Of a stretch of DNA of 64,000 nt, positions 1 to 11,744 are shown in pieces (the first letter of the stretch is position 1; each line of letters opens with the position of its first letter). This DNA is from Xestospongia bergquistia (Eukaryota; Porifera; Demospongiae; Haplosclerida; Petrosiidae), in contig OZ014412.1 in the NCBI GenBank assembly GCA_963965975.1, positions 4,342,501 through 4,406,500 of the forward strand, read 5' to 3'. Under the pieces are notes generated by a model. That model did no database searches. It was not told where the DNA came from and saw nothing but the letters and a program-made list of their open reading frames with translations. Both the position numbers and the translations under genes were made by a program.

Positions 1-1710
1 AAGAATGGAATAAACACAAATTCACAAGTCTGGTTACTATAGTAACAATACAAATTATGTCTATTTTTACCATATTAGTAATGCTTTTGTTGTAGGAGTT
101 AATGGATAATAAATATGAGAACTATGACAATAAGAGAATTGTACTATATAAATATAATCTATTCATACAATTCCATATCCAGTATGTGCATGTGGGTGTG
201 GTGTATATGTATATGGTATGACATAGAAATTTAAGATGTAAAAAAGACTACAGTGATATATCAGTTGTGTTTAACAAACTGTTTGTACATGTTTTAATTT
301 CCTTAGCTTGAATAGGTTCTTATCAATTACACACATTGAGTGAAATATCTAAAATATAACATAAGTTAGTGAATCGTATATATTTATATTTAACTCAAGT
401 ATAAAACAACTATTTGGATGTCAAATAATGCTTTAAATAGTATGATACAATATATATAAGTATGACATAGTATTGAGAGTAATAGTTAATTTACTACATA
501 TCATTCAATGTACTCCATGATATGCTCAGTAAAAGTAGTTCATATATTTTTATGAGACAACTTTATCTATTTAATACTGTTTACAGCTGTTTGTTGTTAT
601 TCTATATGGCATGATATAAAAAGTAATCCCAGAGTATGAATAAATAACTAGACATCCCAGTTTTTTATTTTTTGTCATTTTATAAGAGGAGCTATTGTTA
701 AAGATTGTCTTATATCATTACCTACAGTAGTAACATATACACCATCAGTCAAAGTACATACATAATTGTACTAATGTAAGCAGTAGCATATATCATCAAA
801 TTATGTTTACAGTTTAATCAAATAGTTTAGCAATTCTAATCAATACTATACTTTACTAGTTACAAACTGGACAGATACACCATCAGTCATAGTATGCACA
901 TAATTTTATAGTACATATACACAATACCTCACAATTATGAGTGGAATGATAACATAGATGTTACGTACATATCATATGATATTATGTACATATGACATGA
1001 TATTTCAATGTTATAGTCATTACTATATCTGGTAAAGAATGAAACAGTTAAACTGTAAACACAATTTGATGATATATGCTACTGCTTACATTGATACTAT
1101 TATGTACATACTATGACTGATGGTGTATCTGTCCAGTTTGTAACTAGTGAAGTATAGTATTGATTAAAACTATTAAACTACTGACTAAACTGTAAACATA
1201 ATTTGATGATTTATGCTACTGTTTATGTAGATATGTGTGTGATGGTACTACTATAATTGGTATACTACTGTTTATATAAAATGAAGCATCCATCCATATA
1301 TATAGCAACATCTACTATATAATATAACTTTATCATGATATGCTTGGCTGATGACATAACATTTTAAACATCTCCATATATGGTATGACAAGGTCAAACT
1401 CAGACTAATGAACAAGTTATTAAAGCATTTGTTTAGGTGTTTTTATGGTAACTAATTAGCTTATAAGTAGTACTACAGTTATTGAATTGTCTGGTCTTTG
1501 TTTTATTTACTGGCATTGATGCTATTGTAGTCACTAATCCACTGATCATACTGGCAGTAAAATGACACTTAATATTGTCATAAAAATTGGTTAGCCAAGA
1601 AAAATGGATAAATAGATAATTGAACAGATAGTGGAATGGATGGATGAATAGATTGACTAATGGACAAACTAGTATAGAGTCATTTCATGTTGATAATAAT
1701 AATTGTTAAA
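1..1710. repeat. Segmental-duplication block A, copy 1 (non-coding)
   Basis: This AT-rich stretch has no supportable gene. It matches 16331-18795 along its length; both contain the same sequence from 'ctggttactatag' through to 'catgttgataataataatt'. The main difference is that the 128-base unit present about once here is expanded into an array in the other copy. Homology probably continues left of the window, since the match begins at base 1. At about 735-1215 a sequence of roughly 120 bases is followed by its inverted copy, like a palindromic MITE. Confidence 0.8.
735..1215. repeat. Palindromic MITE-like element with long inverted arms
   Basis: The left arm (about 740-893) reads through 'agcagtagcatatatcatc' and 'ttacaaactggacagatac'. 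The right arm (about 1058-1200) carries the reverse complement, 'gtatctgtccagtttgtaa' and then 'gatgatttatgctactg'. The arms flank about 160 bases. The same structure is present in the duplicate near 17070-17420. It has no coding capacity, and its family is not recognised. Confidence 0.6.
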
Positions 1711-3070
1711 ATTTATATGAAAAATTTATATGAGGAAATAGAGTGGATATCAAAGAAATGGCAATGGCAGCTGGTACAGCTGTGGTATAATTTGTATTAG
1801 CTGACACTATCTATATATTAAGAAGTCCACATTATTATATATATATATTACATAAAACAATACATGCATTTATAATATACAATATATTGTACTATAGGAT
1901 TTGTCAGTGACACTATAAGTAGAATTATTTACCTAGTCAGTCAAACTAAATTAAGTCTTTGATAAATGATACATTCCTATTATTGTTTTGATTCTTCTTT
2001 GTTAGTATATCCACTTGTAGTGTTTTATTGATGATTAAATATAACAATAAATTTGTTTAACCCTTTACTAAATTAGAGCTAAATGTAATTACAAGTATAG
2101 TAAATTAAATGTATTAAACAAATTATAACACAACTAACATACTATCAATTCAGGAAAGGTAATATTTCAATGTCCTACAATAGTACAAGGATGGCCCTAA
2201 AATGAATTAGTGATAAACTCAACATCTATTATAGGCTTTCTATTTAAAAAACAATAGTGTCCACAAATTGTAATCAGGTGTCTAGTCTGATACCCTTTAC
2301 TAGAACTTGTATACCATAGCCAGATTTCATTATCAAAATGTACATCTGTTCTCATAGTATCTATACACATTAATTAGAACTATTTTATTTTAGCTAATAC
2401 TAAACTAGTGTTTTAGTAGCATTTAAAACTATTAATTTATTATCATTGTAATTAATAGTTTATTCAAAGATGCTCTTACATTAGCACTATCACATATTAG
2501 ATAATACTATATGTAGCATTTGTGTATTATTAAAAGGTGATTATTATAATTGTACATAACATTACTGAAATAATAAAATTCTCCCTTATAAATATAGGAA
2601 CAGTTTAAGACATGTGTCTCAAGAACATGGATTTATAAGAACTTATATGTACACCCACAATAGACATCTTACTTGTTGTATACATCCAAATACACCATCT
2701 TTTAGTTTAATTATATGTGGCCTAATTTGCAATATGGGACCACTTCTATTAAAAATTGTTCAATGACCCAATCCCATATAACTCTAGCTATACTATATTA
2801 TAATTGCTATAGTTGAGTGATGATGACCCTTGGCCAGCCATGCTACAGGATATTTAATGATTTATATATTTTTCTTTTTAATTCTTCTAGCAAGTCACAC
2901 TGTAATCTTCACATCCATGCATATCACATGTGTATTAAAAAATGTGGAATGACCCAATGCCACATAACTCTACCCATGCTATACATACATGCATACAGTT
3001 ACATATATACTATACATACAGTTTGTTGTTAGCAACACAACAAACAGGTTTGGACAACTGGTTTTAGTAC
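1711..3070. other. AT-rich intergenic stretch, no gene seen
   Basis: No exon with good splice sites and a recognisable product was found. A segment near 1976-2045 resembles 10308-10380, and the part near 2810-2850 resembles 13497-13530 upstream of the paralogous receptor gene. The right end is therefore probably the upstream flank of the receptor gene that starts at 3146. A 71-residue open frame at 2817-3032 has no domain features and is not called. Confidence 0.5.
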
Positions 3071-3073
3071 TAA

Positions 3074-3106
3074 GCCACACCCACATTCCAAAATGTATAT
3101 ATAAAA
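3074..3106 (+). promoter_or_regulatory. TATA promoter of receptor gene 1
   Basis: The motif 'gccacacccacattc' at 3074-3088 is followed by 'tatatataaaa' at 3096-3106, 40 bases before the ATG at 3146. The same motif and a TATA box occur at 13773-13803 before the paralogous gene. Conservation between the paralogues supports a real promoter, though recent duplication alone could also explain it. Confidence 0.6.
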
Positions 3107-3145
3107 CGCTCAGTCATCCAGTTTGAATTGAAATACACATACAAT

Positions 3146-6100
3146 ATGATGATTACTCAGAAGTAAGTTTATGTTATCTCTTATGTATTTTATTATTGTT
3201 TTAGGTTGGTTTTGATTGCTCTTTTAGTACTTACTGTTTGTGTCTCCCCTACTGGAGATCATTATAGTAAGACAAGTCAATCTGTTTTATTTGTGTTTTT
3301 TGATTTATTAAATGTATTATGTATGGTCAATGGATGAAATACTCTTGTATTAACAAAAACAATAAAATAATAAAAAAGCGTCTCATTATTGACAATTGTT
3401 GTTCCCGTCCTATATAATTAAGGTAAGTGAGGGATTTCGGACGTAGCGGTGCGCTCGTCCATTTTTTTGTTCTGTTGAAGAGAGGTCTTCACCAGAAAAA
3501 AATGTTGTTTACTAATGATACAAAATCGCACGAGCACTTTCTGTACAAAGTCTTTCTCTTCTCTCTATCTATATCCTTATGTACGAAAATTTTTCAATAA
3601 ATTCCCAGATCCTATTTGAGACAAATAGAATTTACATCCGTCAGTCTAAGAATAAACTTTAAGTCTTAAGCCTGATTCACAATATGACGCAAAGCCTTGC
3701 GTCACGTCGCGTGTGACACGTTCCATGAATTGTGAACATGAAAACGCGTCTCATCGCGACGCAACGCGGTATGACGCAAGAATAGATTCGACTTCTATTC
3801 TAGCGTCGAATTTGCGGTTGACGTGCTAGTTATAGGTGGAGCGATAACACGTGTAATATATCAATAATATTATGGACGAGAAGTTGATAGAAGCTGTGAG
3901 GAACTTCACAAGTCTTTGGGATGTGGCATCCAAGTCCTACAAGGATGCTCGGTGTAAAGAAAATGCATGGAAAGAGGTCAGTGAAGAGGTAAGTCATTAT
4001 AGTATTGTGAACTTGGGATTAGGTTGGTACTTAGGTTGGAGAATTGTCGCCTGAAGACTGTTCCAAGCGCTGGAAAAGTTTGAGGGACCACTTCGTGAGA
4101 GAACTAAAGAAAACAAAGAAAAAAAAAGTGGCGAAAGTGGTCCCTCTTATGTGTCCAGGTGGCCTTACTTTGAAACAATGATGTTTCTGTCTAACAGTGT
4201 CCGCCACAGAGAGTAAGGAATTTGTGTATATATATCATATAGTGGGATATTCTTTTGGGATTGATTTTTCTTGATTTTGAGGAAATTTTATGTCTTCTCT
4301 ACAGAAGTTTCTCAAATTTTGCTGAAAAGAAGGTCCTTGATGATGAAGTACAGAGCGAAGAAGAAAATGTAGAAGTGTTTGATGAAAGGTCAGACAATTT
4401 CTGGATTAATGTGTGGATTGTTGTTTGCTTCTAGTTTAACAGATGAGTCTAACAGCCATACAGATGTGTCCAGATCAAGTAGTTCAGTGTCAAAATGTTC
4501 AATAACCCCTACTGCTCTTCAGAAGAAAAGAAAGAAAGAAGATCCTTTGGATGAGGTTCTAGCAGAGAGCTTAAAAGCCTTTCGCGAGAAGAGAAGTGCT
4601 AAGGAACAAGCTGTTTCTCTTCCTTCAGGGCCAGCATACCATTTCGGGATGGAGATTGCGTGGCGTTTACATAACATGACACCAAGGCAAAGGGCCTTGG
4701 CACAGCTGAGAATCCAGCAAGTTCTTTATGAAATGGAGTTTCCACCAGAACATTTTATGTCTCCAAATGTGGTCCAACCCTATTCTTAATAGAATTCGAT
4801 ATTTTGTCTGTAGTTGTATAATGTAACATTTAGTTGTATAATATAACATTTAATGTGATCGGTTAATGTGATTCCACTGCCATTGCACTTGCCCAGCTGT
4901 AGAACAGAAATACTTCATAAATTGTGTTCTTATGGCTGCTGCACTCCCAGAATACCTTGAGAGAATAGAAGGAGGGAATAATGAAAGAAGATTACATAAT
5001 GTTAATTACCTGTTACTGCTTGTTTGTGCTACATCTTGAAGTCCTGTATTTGGTTCATCATCAGTTCTCCATCCACCATTGATAGGATTTCCCACACCAT
5101 CCTCCCCATCAACAAATCCTGGTGGGCAGTATGTAGCTGACTCACAAGTCCTCAAATAATTATGTAGTGCCACAGCAGCTTTAGTATAAGAAACTACTCT
5201 ATCTGGCAGTCCTATAATTGGCCTTCTGAACAGACGCCACCTACATGTCAACTCCTGAAACTTAGCACACCAATTTATTATAGTCAACATACCTTGCAGC
5301 CAGTATTCCAAAGGAATTTTCAATAATGCGTCTGGCCCTACTTAGTCGATAGTATCTAAATGTTTGAATATTAAAATCCAATCCTTACATAATAACATGT
5401 ATTTATCAGGTATTATTAAATATATCTAGTGGCATAATAGCTATACTCTTATAGGTTTTGTTTGAGGACTCTATTAATAGTTTACTTTGTTATTTACAGA
5501 TAGTACATCAGTTACTGAAAACACTGGTATAATTGGAATTTTATTTGCTCTGATTGTTGTCATTTTTTTCACAGTCATTGGTAATAATAATCTACATAAT
5601 AATTAATTTTGTATTATTTTACTCATTTACAGTATCATGTCTTATTATTGTGGTGTTATGTTCAAATAAAAAAGGTAAAATATTAGTTATATGGAATTAT
5701 TTGGTAGTTGATAATTGTCAGATGGAAATCCAATTAAATCTGGAGCTTGTACAGAAGTGTCTACTGACTCAAACCCACAAGGACCACGACAATCTCAACT
5801 GGTTATTGGTAAAACTATTAAAGATACAAGACCTTTAAATAAGGAGGTCATTATAATACTAAACATTACCTGACAACATTTAAAGAGTGTTTGTTTAAGT
5901 GACAATATTATTATTACTCACAACCATTTGTTCTGGTATTTAGTTTTGTTACACATCTGTAACTCACAATTATCTCAAGACATTAACAACAGAACATGAC
6001 AATAGTCACTGTCATAAGGTTCAGGACAACAGGAGAGTGTTGTGAAAGTATATAATTGGGAATATCTAAAATAAACTTGTATATTGTATATGTTTGTTTT

Positions 6101-6413
6101 ATTGTTTATCATTTTTGTATCTTCAATATCTGTAATGTTAATTAATATTAACTTAATTTTTGTATTGAAAAATGATTTGCATTATGGGAAGTGGTGACAA
6201 TGAGTTAGAAAGTTTGTTTGAAATATTGAACTGCTCCTTTATGATCCTATTGCTCCTCCCACTCTCCATTCTACAGTACCATATAGTACAGTAGTATATG
6301 AGACACCAATAATTGAACAATATAGTTTAGTACAACAATATCAGTCAGGACCATCTGATAAAGAATATATCAGACTTAACACTAATGAGTATTATCCTTG
6401 TCTGACTAGTTAA
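3146..6413 (+). CDS. Receptor gene 1: signal peptide, TM helix, tyrosine-motif tail
   Basis: I see exons 3146-3162 and 3205-3266 (signal peptide MMITQKLVLIALLVLT...), 5500-5580 and 5633-5674 (TM helix GIIGILFALIVVIFFTVI, then SCLIIVVLCSNKK), 5722-5846 or to 5873 (juxtamembrane, DGNPIKSGACTEV...), and a tail exon at about 6244-6413. Phases match from the first exon to the juxtamembrane exon. Spliced directly, the ectodomain is only about 17 residues and has an N-S-T sequon. The tail has VPYSTV (ITIM-like), EQYSLV and KEYIRL. The 2.2 kb intron contains a Harbinger transposon. The start of the tail exon and its link to the juxtamembrane exon are uncertain. The paralogue's GAG|GT donor is GAG|GTC here, so the protein may instead end at TGA 5871-5873. 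Role as a signalling membrane protein is inferred. Confidence 0.55.
3872..4789 (+). pseudogene. Transposon MADF-domain DNA-binding protein, frameshifted
   Basis: Exons are 3872-3988, 4035-4212, 4315-4388 and 4435-4789. Exon 1 reads MDEKLIEAVRNFTSLWDV and exon 2 gives SPEDCSKRWKSLRDHFVREL, together a MADF domain (the Myb-like DNA-binding fold that accompanies Harbinger transposases). The last exon ends in a BESS-like helix, HFGMEIAWRLHNMTPRQRAL. Junction phases agree except in exon 2, where a run of nine A's (about 4119-4127) is one base short. Adding one A there would restore S-G-P-S-Y...W-P-Y and the exon-end phase. It is therefore a single-base frameshift or a homopolymer sequencing error. 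Its role would be recruiting the transposase to transposon ends, by analogy. Confidence 0.7.
4850..5372 (-). pseudogene. Harbinger transposase (DDE_Tnp_4 type), C-terminal part only
   Basis: Read on the minus strand, exon A (about 5372-5293) encodes YYRLSRARRIIENSFGILAA. Exon B (5241-5010) encodes RWRLFRRPI through VALHNYLR to PPGFVD. Exon C (4955-4850) encodes RYSGSAAAIRTQFMKYF, then a WQW ending and stop. Phases join cleanly. The glutamate in RRIIENSFG is the third acidic residue of the HARBI1-type DDE catalytic triad in the known family. The upstream D residues and N-terminal half are missing, because homology to the receptor intron resumes at about 5350. This copy cannot make a full transposase. 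Confidence 0.8.
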
Positions 6414-6567
6414 CAACAGAGTACTGTGCATGTTGTAAGTGTGTGTGTGTGTGTGGGTGTGGTTGTACATATATGTGTGTATGTGGAAGGTGACCAACTA
6501 TTAACCAGTAATATTTATCAATAAATTCAAATTGTGATTATTACAACATGTATATGATGATATTGCC

Positions 6568-6672
6568 CAAATCATCTGATAATGTATCCTCCTCTTCAAT
6601 ATCATATACATACATATTATATATACCACTAGGTAGATCATATGTACATCTAATTACTGTACTACTACATTA
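6568..6672 (-). pseudogene. Truncated duplicate of the 7347-7547 ectodomain exon
   Basis: About 105 bases match 7437-7545 almost exactly, including the part encoding GIYNMYVYDIEEE on the minus strand. The flanks do not match and no splice structure remains. It is a local partial duplication within the minus-strand receptor locus. Confidence 0.7.
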
Positions 6673-6814
6673 TTGACATTATTCCTGTTGTTATTATATC
6701 TTGTTATTTAAAACTGTTCTTAAAATTGAACTATTATTATCATAAAAAACTAATGAATTTAACTGAACATGTGACTACTATCATGACATTAATAACATTC
6801 ATTAGAGATTAATG

Positions 6815-8904
6815 TCATATCACACCATATGCAGCACATGTGTTCATCTCTAGTTCAGTAGTAGGTAGTGTATTAGTGATCATATCAACATTCTCATATT
6901 GAGGTATAACTTGATGAGGGACTGTATCTGTTAATGGATTAACAGGAGATGGTATAGTACCTACAATGGATAATACCATTTACAAAGTATTCCCACTGTT
7001 AGTATTACCTTGTCTCAGTGACTTAGTTCTTCTTATCCAACATATCACTATATGTACTAGTACAGTACATACCAGTATTAGAACTGACGCACCCATTAGA
7101 AACCTGTATTAATAATATAGCTGTATATAACTAATATATTATAACAGTACACAATTATTATTTTAACTTGTATATTTATTGACAGAAACTTATGTTGATG
7201 TAAAAATGTGACTAGCTAGACTAATTATAGTATCATTACCTCTTAACATACTAGCAGTTGTTACAAATTCTTTATTGACTTGTGTATCACTATATAACAT
7301 ACATAGAGATATAATAGTGATAACAAATGTACTAATGATTAGTTACTGGTCAAACAGTCACAGGTTCCTGTGGTAACTGTAGCTATGGAAATGGAAAATG
7401 TCTCAAGAGATGTGTAGGTAGTGATATTAGTAGATGATATTGTCCAGTCATCTGATAATCTACCCTCCTCTTCAATATCATATACATACATATTATATAT
7501 ACCACTAGGTAGATCATATGTACATCTAATTACTGTACTACTACATACTGGAGAACACATCAATGATATGTTAGTATAATATATTGTAGATATATAGTAA
7601 TTATATTTATTATTTTAGCTATCAAGTTTAACTTATAACGATCTATTATAGTTACTTATATTGCTCCACATGTAACTACAAAACTACAAAAGATAGGTAC
7701 TGCCCTAGCACTAACTCCATCTGAACTAGATGATATTGAAGAGAACCATCAAAGTATCATTGGTGTGTTTCAACTCTGGTATGAGACTAAGAGATGTCCA
7801 TTTTTGCTGACCAATTAGAAGTACAGCTGCTCAATGAGTGTATTAATATGTGTTAGTGTGTTTATTACTTATTAGATGGATGCATAGCAACCGTTTCTAC
7901 ACAAGCGTTTGTTCGAAATTCGCTTGCGCGTTAGGTACCATTTTCGTATTTATGGTCACATATGAATATTGTCTAGACTTAGATTGTAGTTGATGTATTA
8001 TTACATATCTTGTTCCCTTTAATAGTATAGTTAATCATTATAATATTATGTTACTATTGTAATAATATGTTACCATATCATATTATGTGTCCTCACCTTA
8101 CAGATGACATTGAAGAGAACCATCAAGGTATCATTGGCGTGTTTCAACTCTGGTATGAGACTAAGAGACGTCCATTTTTGCTGACCAATTAGAAGTACAG
8201 CTGCTCAATGAGTGTATTAATATGTGTTAGTGTGTTTATTACTTATATGTCATCCTTTATATTATATATAATCATGTCATATTGTCAGTGTATGATAATG
8301 TGACATTTGTGAAAAATCAGGCATAAGTCACTTTTATGTTTTAATGATGACAAGTGGTATCTCTCATTTCTGTACTGCATATAATCAACCAAGCAACAAA
8401 CAATTAGAGAGATCTCTTTATAATGAAATAACTACCTGTCAAAATAACCTGTCAACCAATTATATTAAATGATCATACAAAGATTTTGTATAACAGGAAT
8501 GTCTTAAGTAAATGTACAAGATAATCATAACATCCTTCTTTTTATGGTATTAAAATAGTGCTTATATACATACACATATTTAAATGGCTTTCGATAATCT
8601 AAATTTCAAATGTTATTTATCTGCTACACACAAAAATAAAGAATGAAAAATATAAAAAAATATAAAAAAGCATTACATGTCACTACTGTATTGTTTTATT
8701 GAGGGTATCCAGGTATATTAAGACTGGAGTTAGGCGATCCTGCTCCCCTTGTGACAATACTAAGTTGAATGATGTCACTGTTAGCAGAGCTTGTTTTATT
8801 AACACTCCAAGTAATACCCACACCAGTATGATCCACTGAACATTGGTAATGTGCTAGTTGATAGACTCCAATGTTAGAAGATGGAGTAAATATGAACTGA
8901 ACAG
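6815..8904 (-). CDS. Minus-strand Ig-like receptor: Ig exon, ectodomain exon, TM, YENV tail
   Basis: Minus-strand exons: 8904 to about 8690 (Ig-like half domain, AHYQCSVDHTGVGITW, with the C...W pair of an Ig fold), 7547-7347 (STVIRCTYDLPSGIYNMYVY), 7103-7009 (TM helix FLMGASVLILVCTVLVHIVI, then CWIRRTK), and 6960-6815 (tail VPHQVIPQYENVDMI, stop). The TM and tail exons join in phase. YENV fits a pYxN (Grb2-type SH2) site. The Ig exon has an in-frame TAA after PGYPQ, where other copies read TAT (PGYPQY), so it may be broken or spliced before the stop. No signal peptide exon was found upstream. It is convergent with receptor gene 1. The ligand is unknown. Confidence 0.5.
7618..7818 (+). pseudogene. 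Degenerate death-domain exon, copy A
   Basis: It is similar to the intact death-domain exon at 11506-11744 (PSELDDIEENHQSIIGVFQL then WYETKR). A five-base insertion near 7645-7650 shifts the frame, and the C-terminal helices are lost after KRCP, ending in a stop at 7816-7818. It lies on the opposite strand to the surrounding Ig receptor gene, inside that gene's intron. Confidence 0.7.
8104..8192 (+). pseudogene. Partial death-domain exon, copy B
   Basis: This repeats the centre of copy A (DDIEENHQGIIGVFQLW) with the same truncated end and about 50 bases of shared downstream sequence. It is therefore a local duplicate of copy A rather than an independent exon. The two copies are separated by an unrelated insert at about 7876-8100 that begins with a GC-richer stretch. 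Confidence 0.7.
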
Positions 8905-9454
8905 CTATACAAATTAGAAATGTTTCATGACATGATGCTTTTAGCAAAAATAAATAAAAAAATAAACAATTTTACTCATTTTATTAAATCAGTAATGGTA
9001 AATCCCTTGTGGGATGACAAATGTATTTATAAATACATTTCCTTGTATCCTAGTACAAATATAAACATCAAGTACAGGCTTAATGAGTCATGCAATATTT
9101 AGTCTCTAAGAGTTCATAGAAAAGATAAAATACCTAAATTGGAAATACTCACTAATGTAGAACATGTCTGATAGTACTAGTGAATATATTATCTATTAAA
9201 AGACCACTAAAATACCTAAATTGGAAATACTCACTAATGTAGAACATGTCTGATGGTACTAGTGAATATTTATCTATTAAAGAACATTTAACATCATAGA
9301 CTATGTAATTAGTAATTTGTATAGATTCATGATGCCTATGCTTACATACGTTGTCACATAATTAACTGACCTTCAATAATGTTATATCTGCAACAAAAAA
9401 CAATAAAGGAACAAAAATATAAAAAATAAAAATATAAAAATGCATCACATCTCA

Positions 9455-9535
9455 CTACTGTATTGTTATATTGAGGATATCCAGGTATTGTAAGACTGGA
9501 GTTAGGTGACACTGCCCCACACGCTCCTAGGAAAG
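9455..9535 (-). pseudogene. Truncated Ig-like exon fragment
   Basis: On the minus strand it encodes VSPNSSLTIPGYPQYNNTVV, the end of the Ig-like exon seen at about 8690-8904 and 15835-16053. The upstream two thirds of the exon are replaced by unrelated sequence starting at 'cacgctcc'. Unlike the 8.7 kb copy it has TAT (not TAA) after PGYPQ, so it preserves the ancestral reading. Confidence 0.65.
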
Positions 9536-11040
9536 AGTGGGCTTGAAAATTATTGATCTAGTGTTGTTATGATTGATTATCATTAATTTCAGATTGCCAT
9601 ATTGTAGAGTTGAGTAGAACTTTATATAGCAACAACCAACGCTTAATATGATCATTTATGCTAATAAAATGTTTAAACCTGTTTCTTCTAGACAATTTTT
9701 AACTGTATTGTGAATCATCATAGACAGAGTAAATATTACTATTCAAAGTTCCTTAGAAAGTGTGGCATCCACTTGTAAGTCAATTACTTATTAGTGAAGT
9801 AGACTACTAATCCTCTAAATGGTACAGAGTTTAAGGTGTTCATACATGACTTTTAACTATGTTCATAGACCATTAGGAATTTGATAAGATTATAAAGTAC
9901 ATTTACTGGTATATGTATAACTTGTTTATTACCAGTTAAAATTATTCTAGGTTCATTTGTGGCTTCTAATTAAGTCAGTGTAAGTGCAGTGAACAATTAA
10001 GACACTTATGTATTGTATATGTAAACATCATACCTATGACCATGTGTACTATAACAACAGACTTTATTCTATAATCAAGTTATTAGTCATGAGAAATAAC
10101 ACTATAGTATTAACATATGGTACATTATACATACTATCATTGAGTATTTAATAAGAGTTTGTTCCCTAATAAACAGATAGTTTAGAACATGTAAGATATA
10201 TCAAATTGTAACATGAACTACAAAAATAATAGCATTAAGTGAATATTATTATAATTGTGTAAATATTATAATAATGTCTCTTTAATTTATAATTTATTTT
10301 TACTTTCATACAATCCTATTATTGTTTTAATTCTTGTTTATTAATATATCCACTTGTAGTATTTTATTTATGATGAATACAACAAATACATAAAACTGAA
10401 TACCCTAACCTAGTCTTGTGTAGTCAGACCAGCACTCACACCAAGTGAGTCTGGCATTATAAGGATATTATATTGAATATAACTCGTATATATTAGGCAT
10501 AAGCCTACTTTGTACTAAATTAAGAACATTTATACATGTGTTTAAAATATATCTGGCATATGGGTGATTGCATTTATATTCTAATTGACTATTCTGTAAC
10601 ACTTCGTACACTTATCTGACATGATATTATTATTATATATGAATCATATATTGCACTTTTGGGAAGGGAAAGGGTCATAATATTATATTCTCAACACACG
10701 CACAAATTTATCAATTGTAATTGTCTACAGTAATATAAGGGACGTCTATCTATATGAGTCATAATAATGTAATTTAACATGTGCTCATCTAATTGGGTAT
10801 GTCAATGGTGATGATATATCTTTATTATTATTGCTAGCCAATTAAGTAGTAATTACATATAGCATTCTTATACCCTCCTGGTATATAATGTATATATACT
10901 ATAGTGAAGCAGTTTTGTATGCATAAAAGAGTGAAAATGAGATCAAATTATTAACTAGAAACATGAGTAATATAAAGTAATAGAGCCTTGTTATGAATAT
11001 CAGTAAATGTCAAACTATCTTATCTCCTGCGTAAACAAAA
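9536..11040. other. Repeat-bearing intergenic stretch, no gene seen
   Basis: About 9760-10005 is duplicated at 20635-20872, and 10308-10380 resembles 1976-2045. No open exon with a recognisable domain was found on either strand. Confidence 0.5.
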
Positions 11041-11048
11041 TAGATATC

Positions 11049-11744
11049 ATGTTACCACTCATCATTATATATATAGTAACTTTTGATGCCTCGCCTTTTA
11101 GCGAGAACAGTGAGTGAATTATTATTGTAATTGCATCTAATATCTCTTGTTTTACTTGTTATTTTCTTGAAGGCAGCCAATTACAAGAATGTTATATTGA
11201 ATATAACTCACTTGTTCTCATCCTTGACTTCAATGTTCACAATAACATGTGTTTACTTACAATTAATTATTAAATATGTGACTTATGATAATAATACTTA
11301 GTGAAATGATAAAGCTATTTGACAATTATAGTTGTACCTATCCTTGTCCTTGTCCTTGCCCTTGACTTCCCTGTTCACAGTAACATGTGTTTACTTACTA
11401 TTAATTATTAAATATGTAATTATGATAAAGCTTCTCAATACAATAAATGAATACAAGTCAAAGGTAAATTATATGTTATTTTGTATGTAGGCAATATTAT
11501 TTTAGAGTTAACTCACAATGATCTAGTTACTTATGTTGTTCCAAAACTACGAGAGATAGGTACTGTCCTAGTACTAACTCCACCTGAACTAGATGACATT
11601 GAAGAGAATCATCAAGGTATCACTGGTGTGTTCCAACTCTGGTATGAGACTAAGAGACATCCATATACCTGGGACAAGTTGTCAATGATACTGAGATCAC
11701 CAGCTGTAAATGAACCTCATCTTGCTAACCAACTAATTGAATAA
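11049..11744 (+). CDS. Receptor gene 2a: signal peptide exon and intact death-domain exon
   Basis: A candidate first exon at 11049-11109 (MLPLIIIYIVTFDASPFSEN) ends in phase 1 before 'gtgagt', as do the signal-peptide exons of the paralogues. The exon at 11506-11744 is the only clean, complete death-fold copy. It is about 79 residues, with LTHNDLVTYVVPKL at the start, LTPPELDDIEENHQG in the middle and YTWDKLSMILRSPAV near the end, which fits the six-helix death-domain pattern with a conserved W. I found no transmembrane exon between them, so joining the two exons into one gene is an inference. The death-domain assignment is from pattern only. Such domains usually bind other death-fold proteins in innate immune or apoptosis signalling. 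Confidence 0.5.

Larger units (their letters stand above)
3660..5372. mobile_element. PIF/Harbinger-type DNA transposon, right end truncated
   Basis: This lies in the large intron of receptor gene 1 and is absent from the paralogous intron (compare 14340-14420). It carries a plus-strand MADF-type gene (3872-4789) and a convergent minus-strand transposase C-terminus (4850-5372), the two-gene layout known for animal Harbinger elements. The left end has repeated 'tgacgcaa' and 'gcgtc' motifs. I found no matching right terminal inverted repeat, and the transposase N-terminus is missing, so the copy looks 3'-truncated and non-autonomous. The boundaries are approximate. Confidence 0.75.

Noticed and set aside
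2817..3032. 71-residue open frame
   Set aside because: No domain, AT-rich chance composition, and it overlaps repeat-like upstream sequence shared with 13.5 kb.
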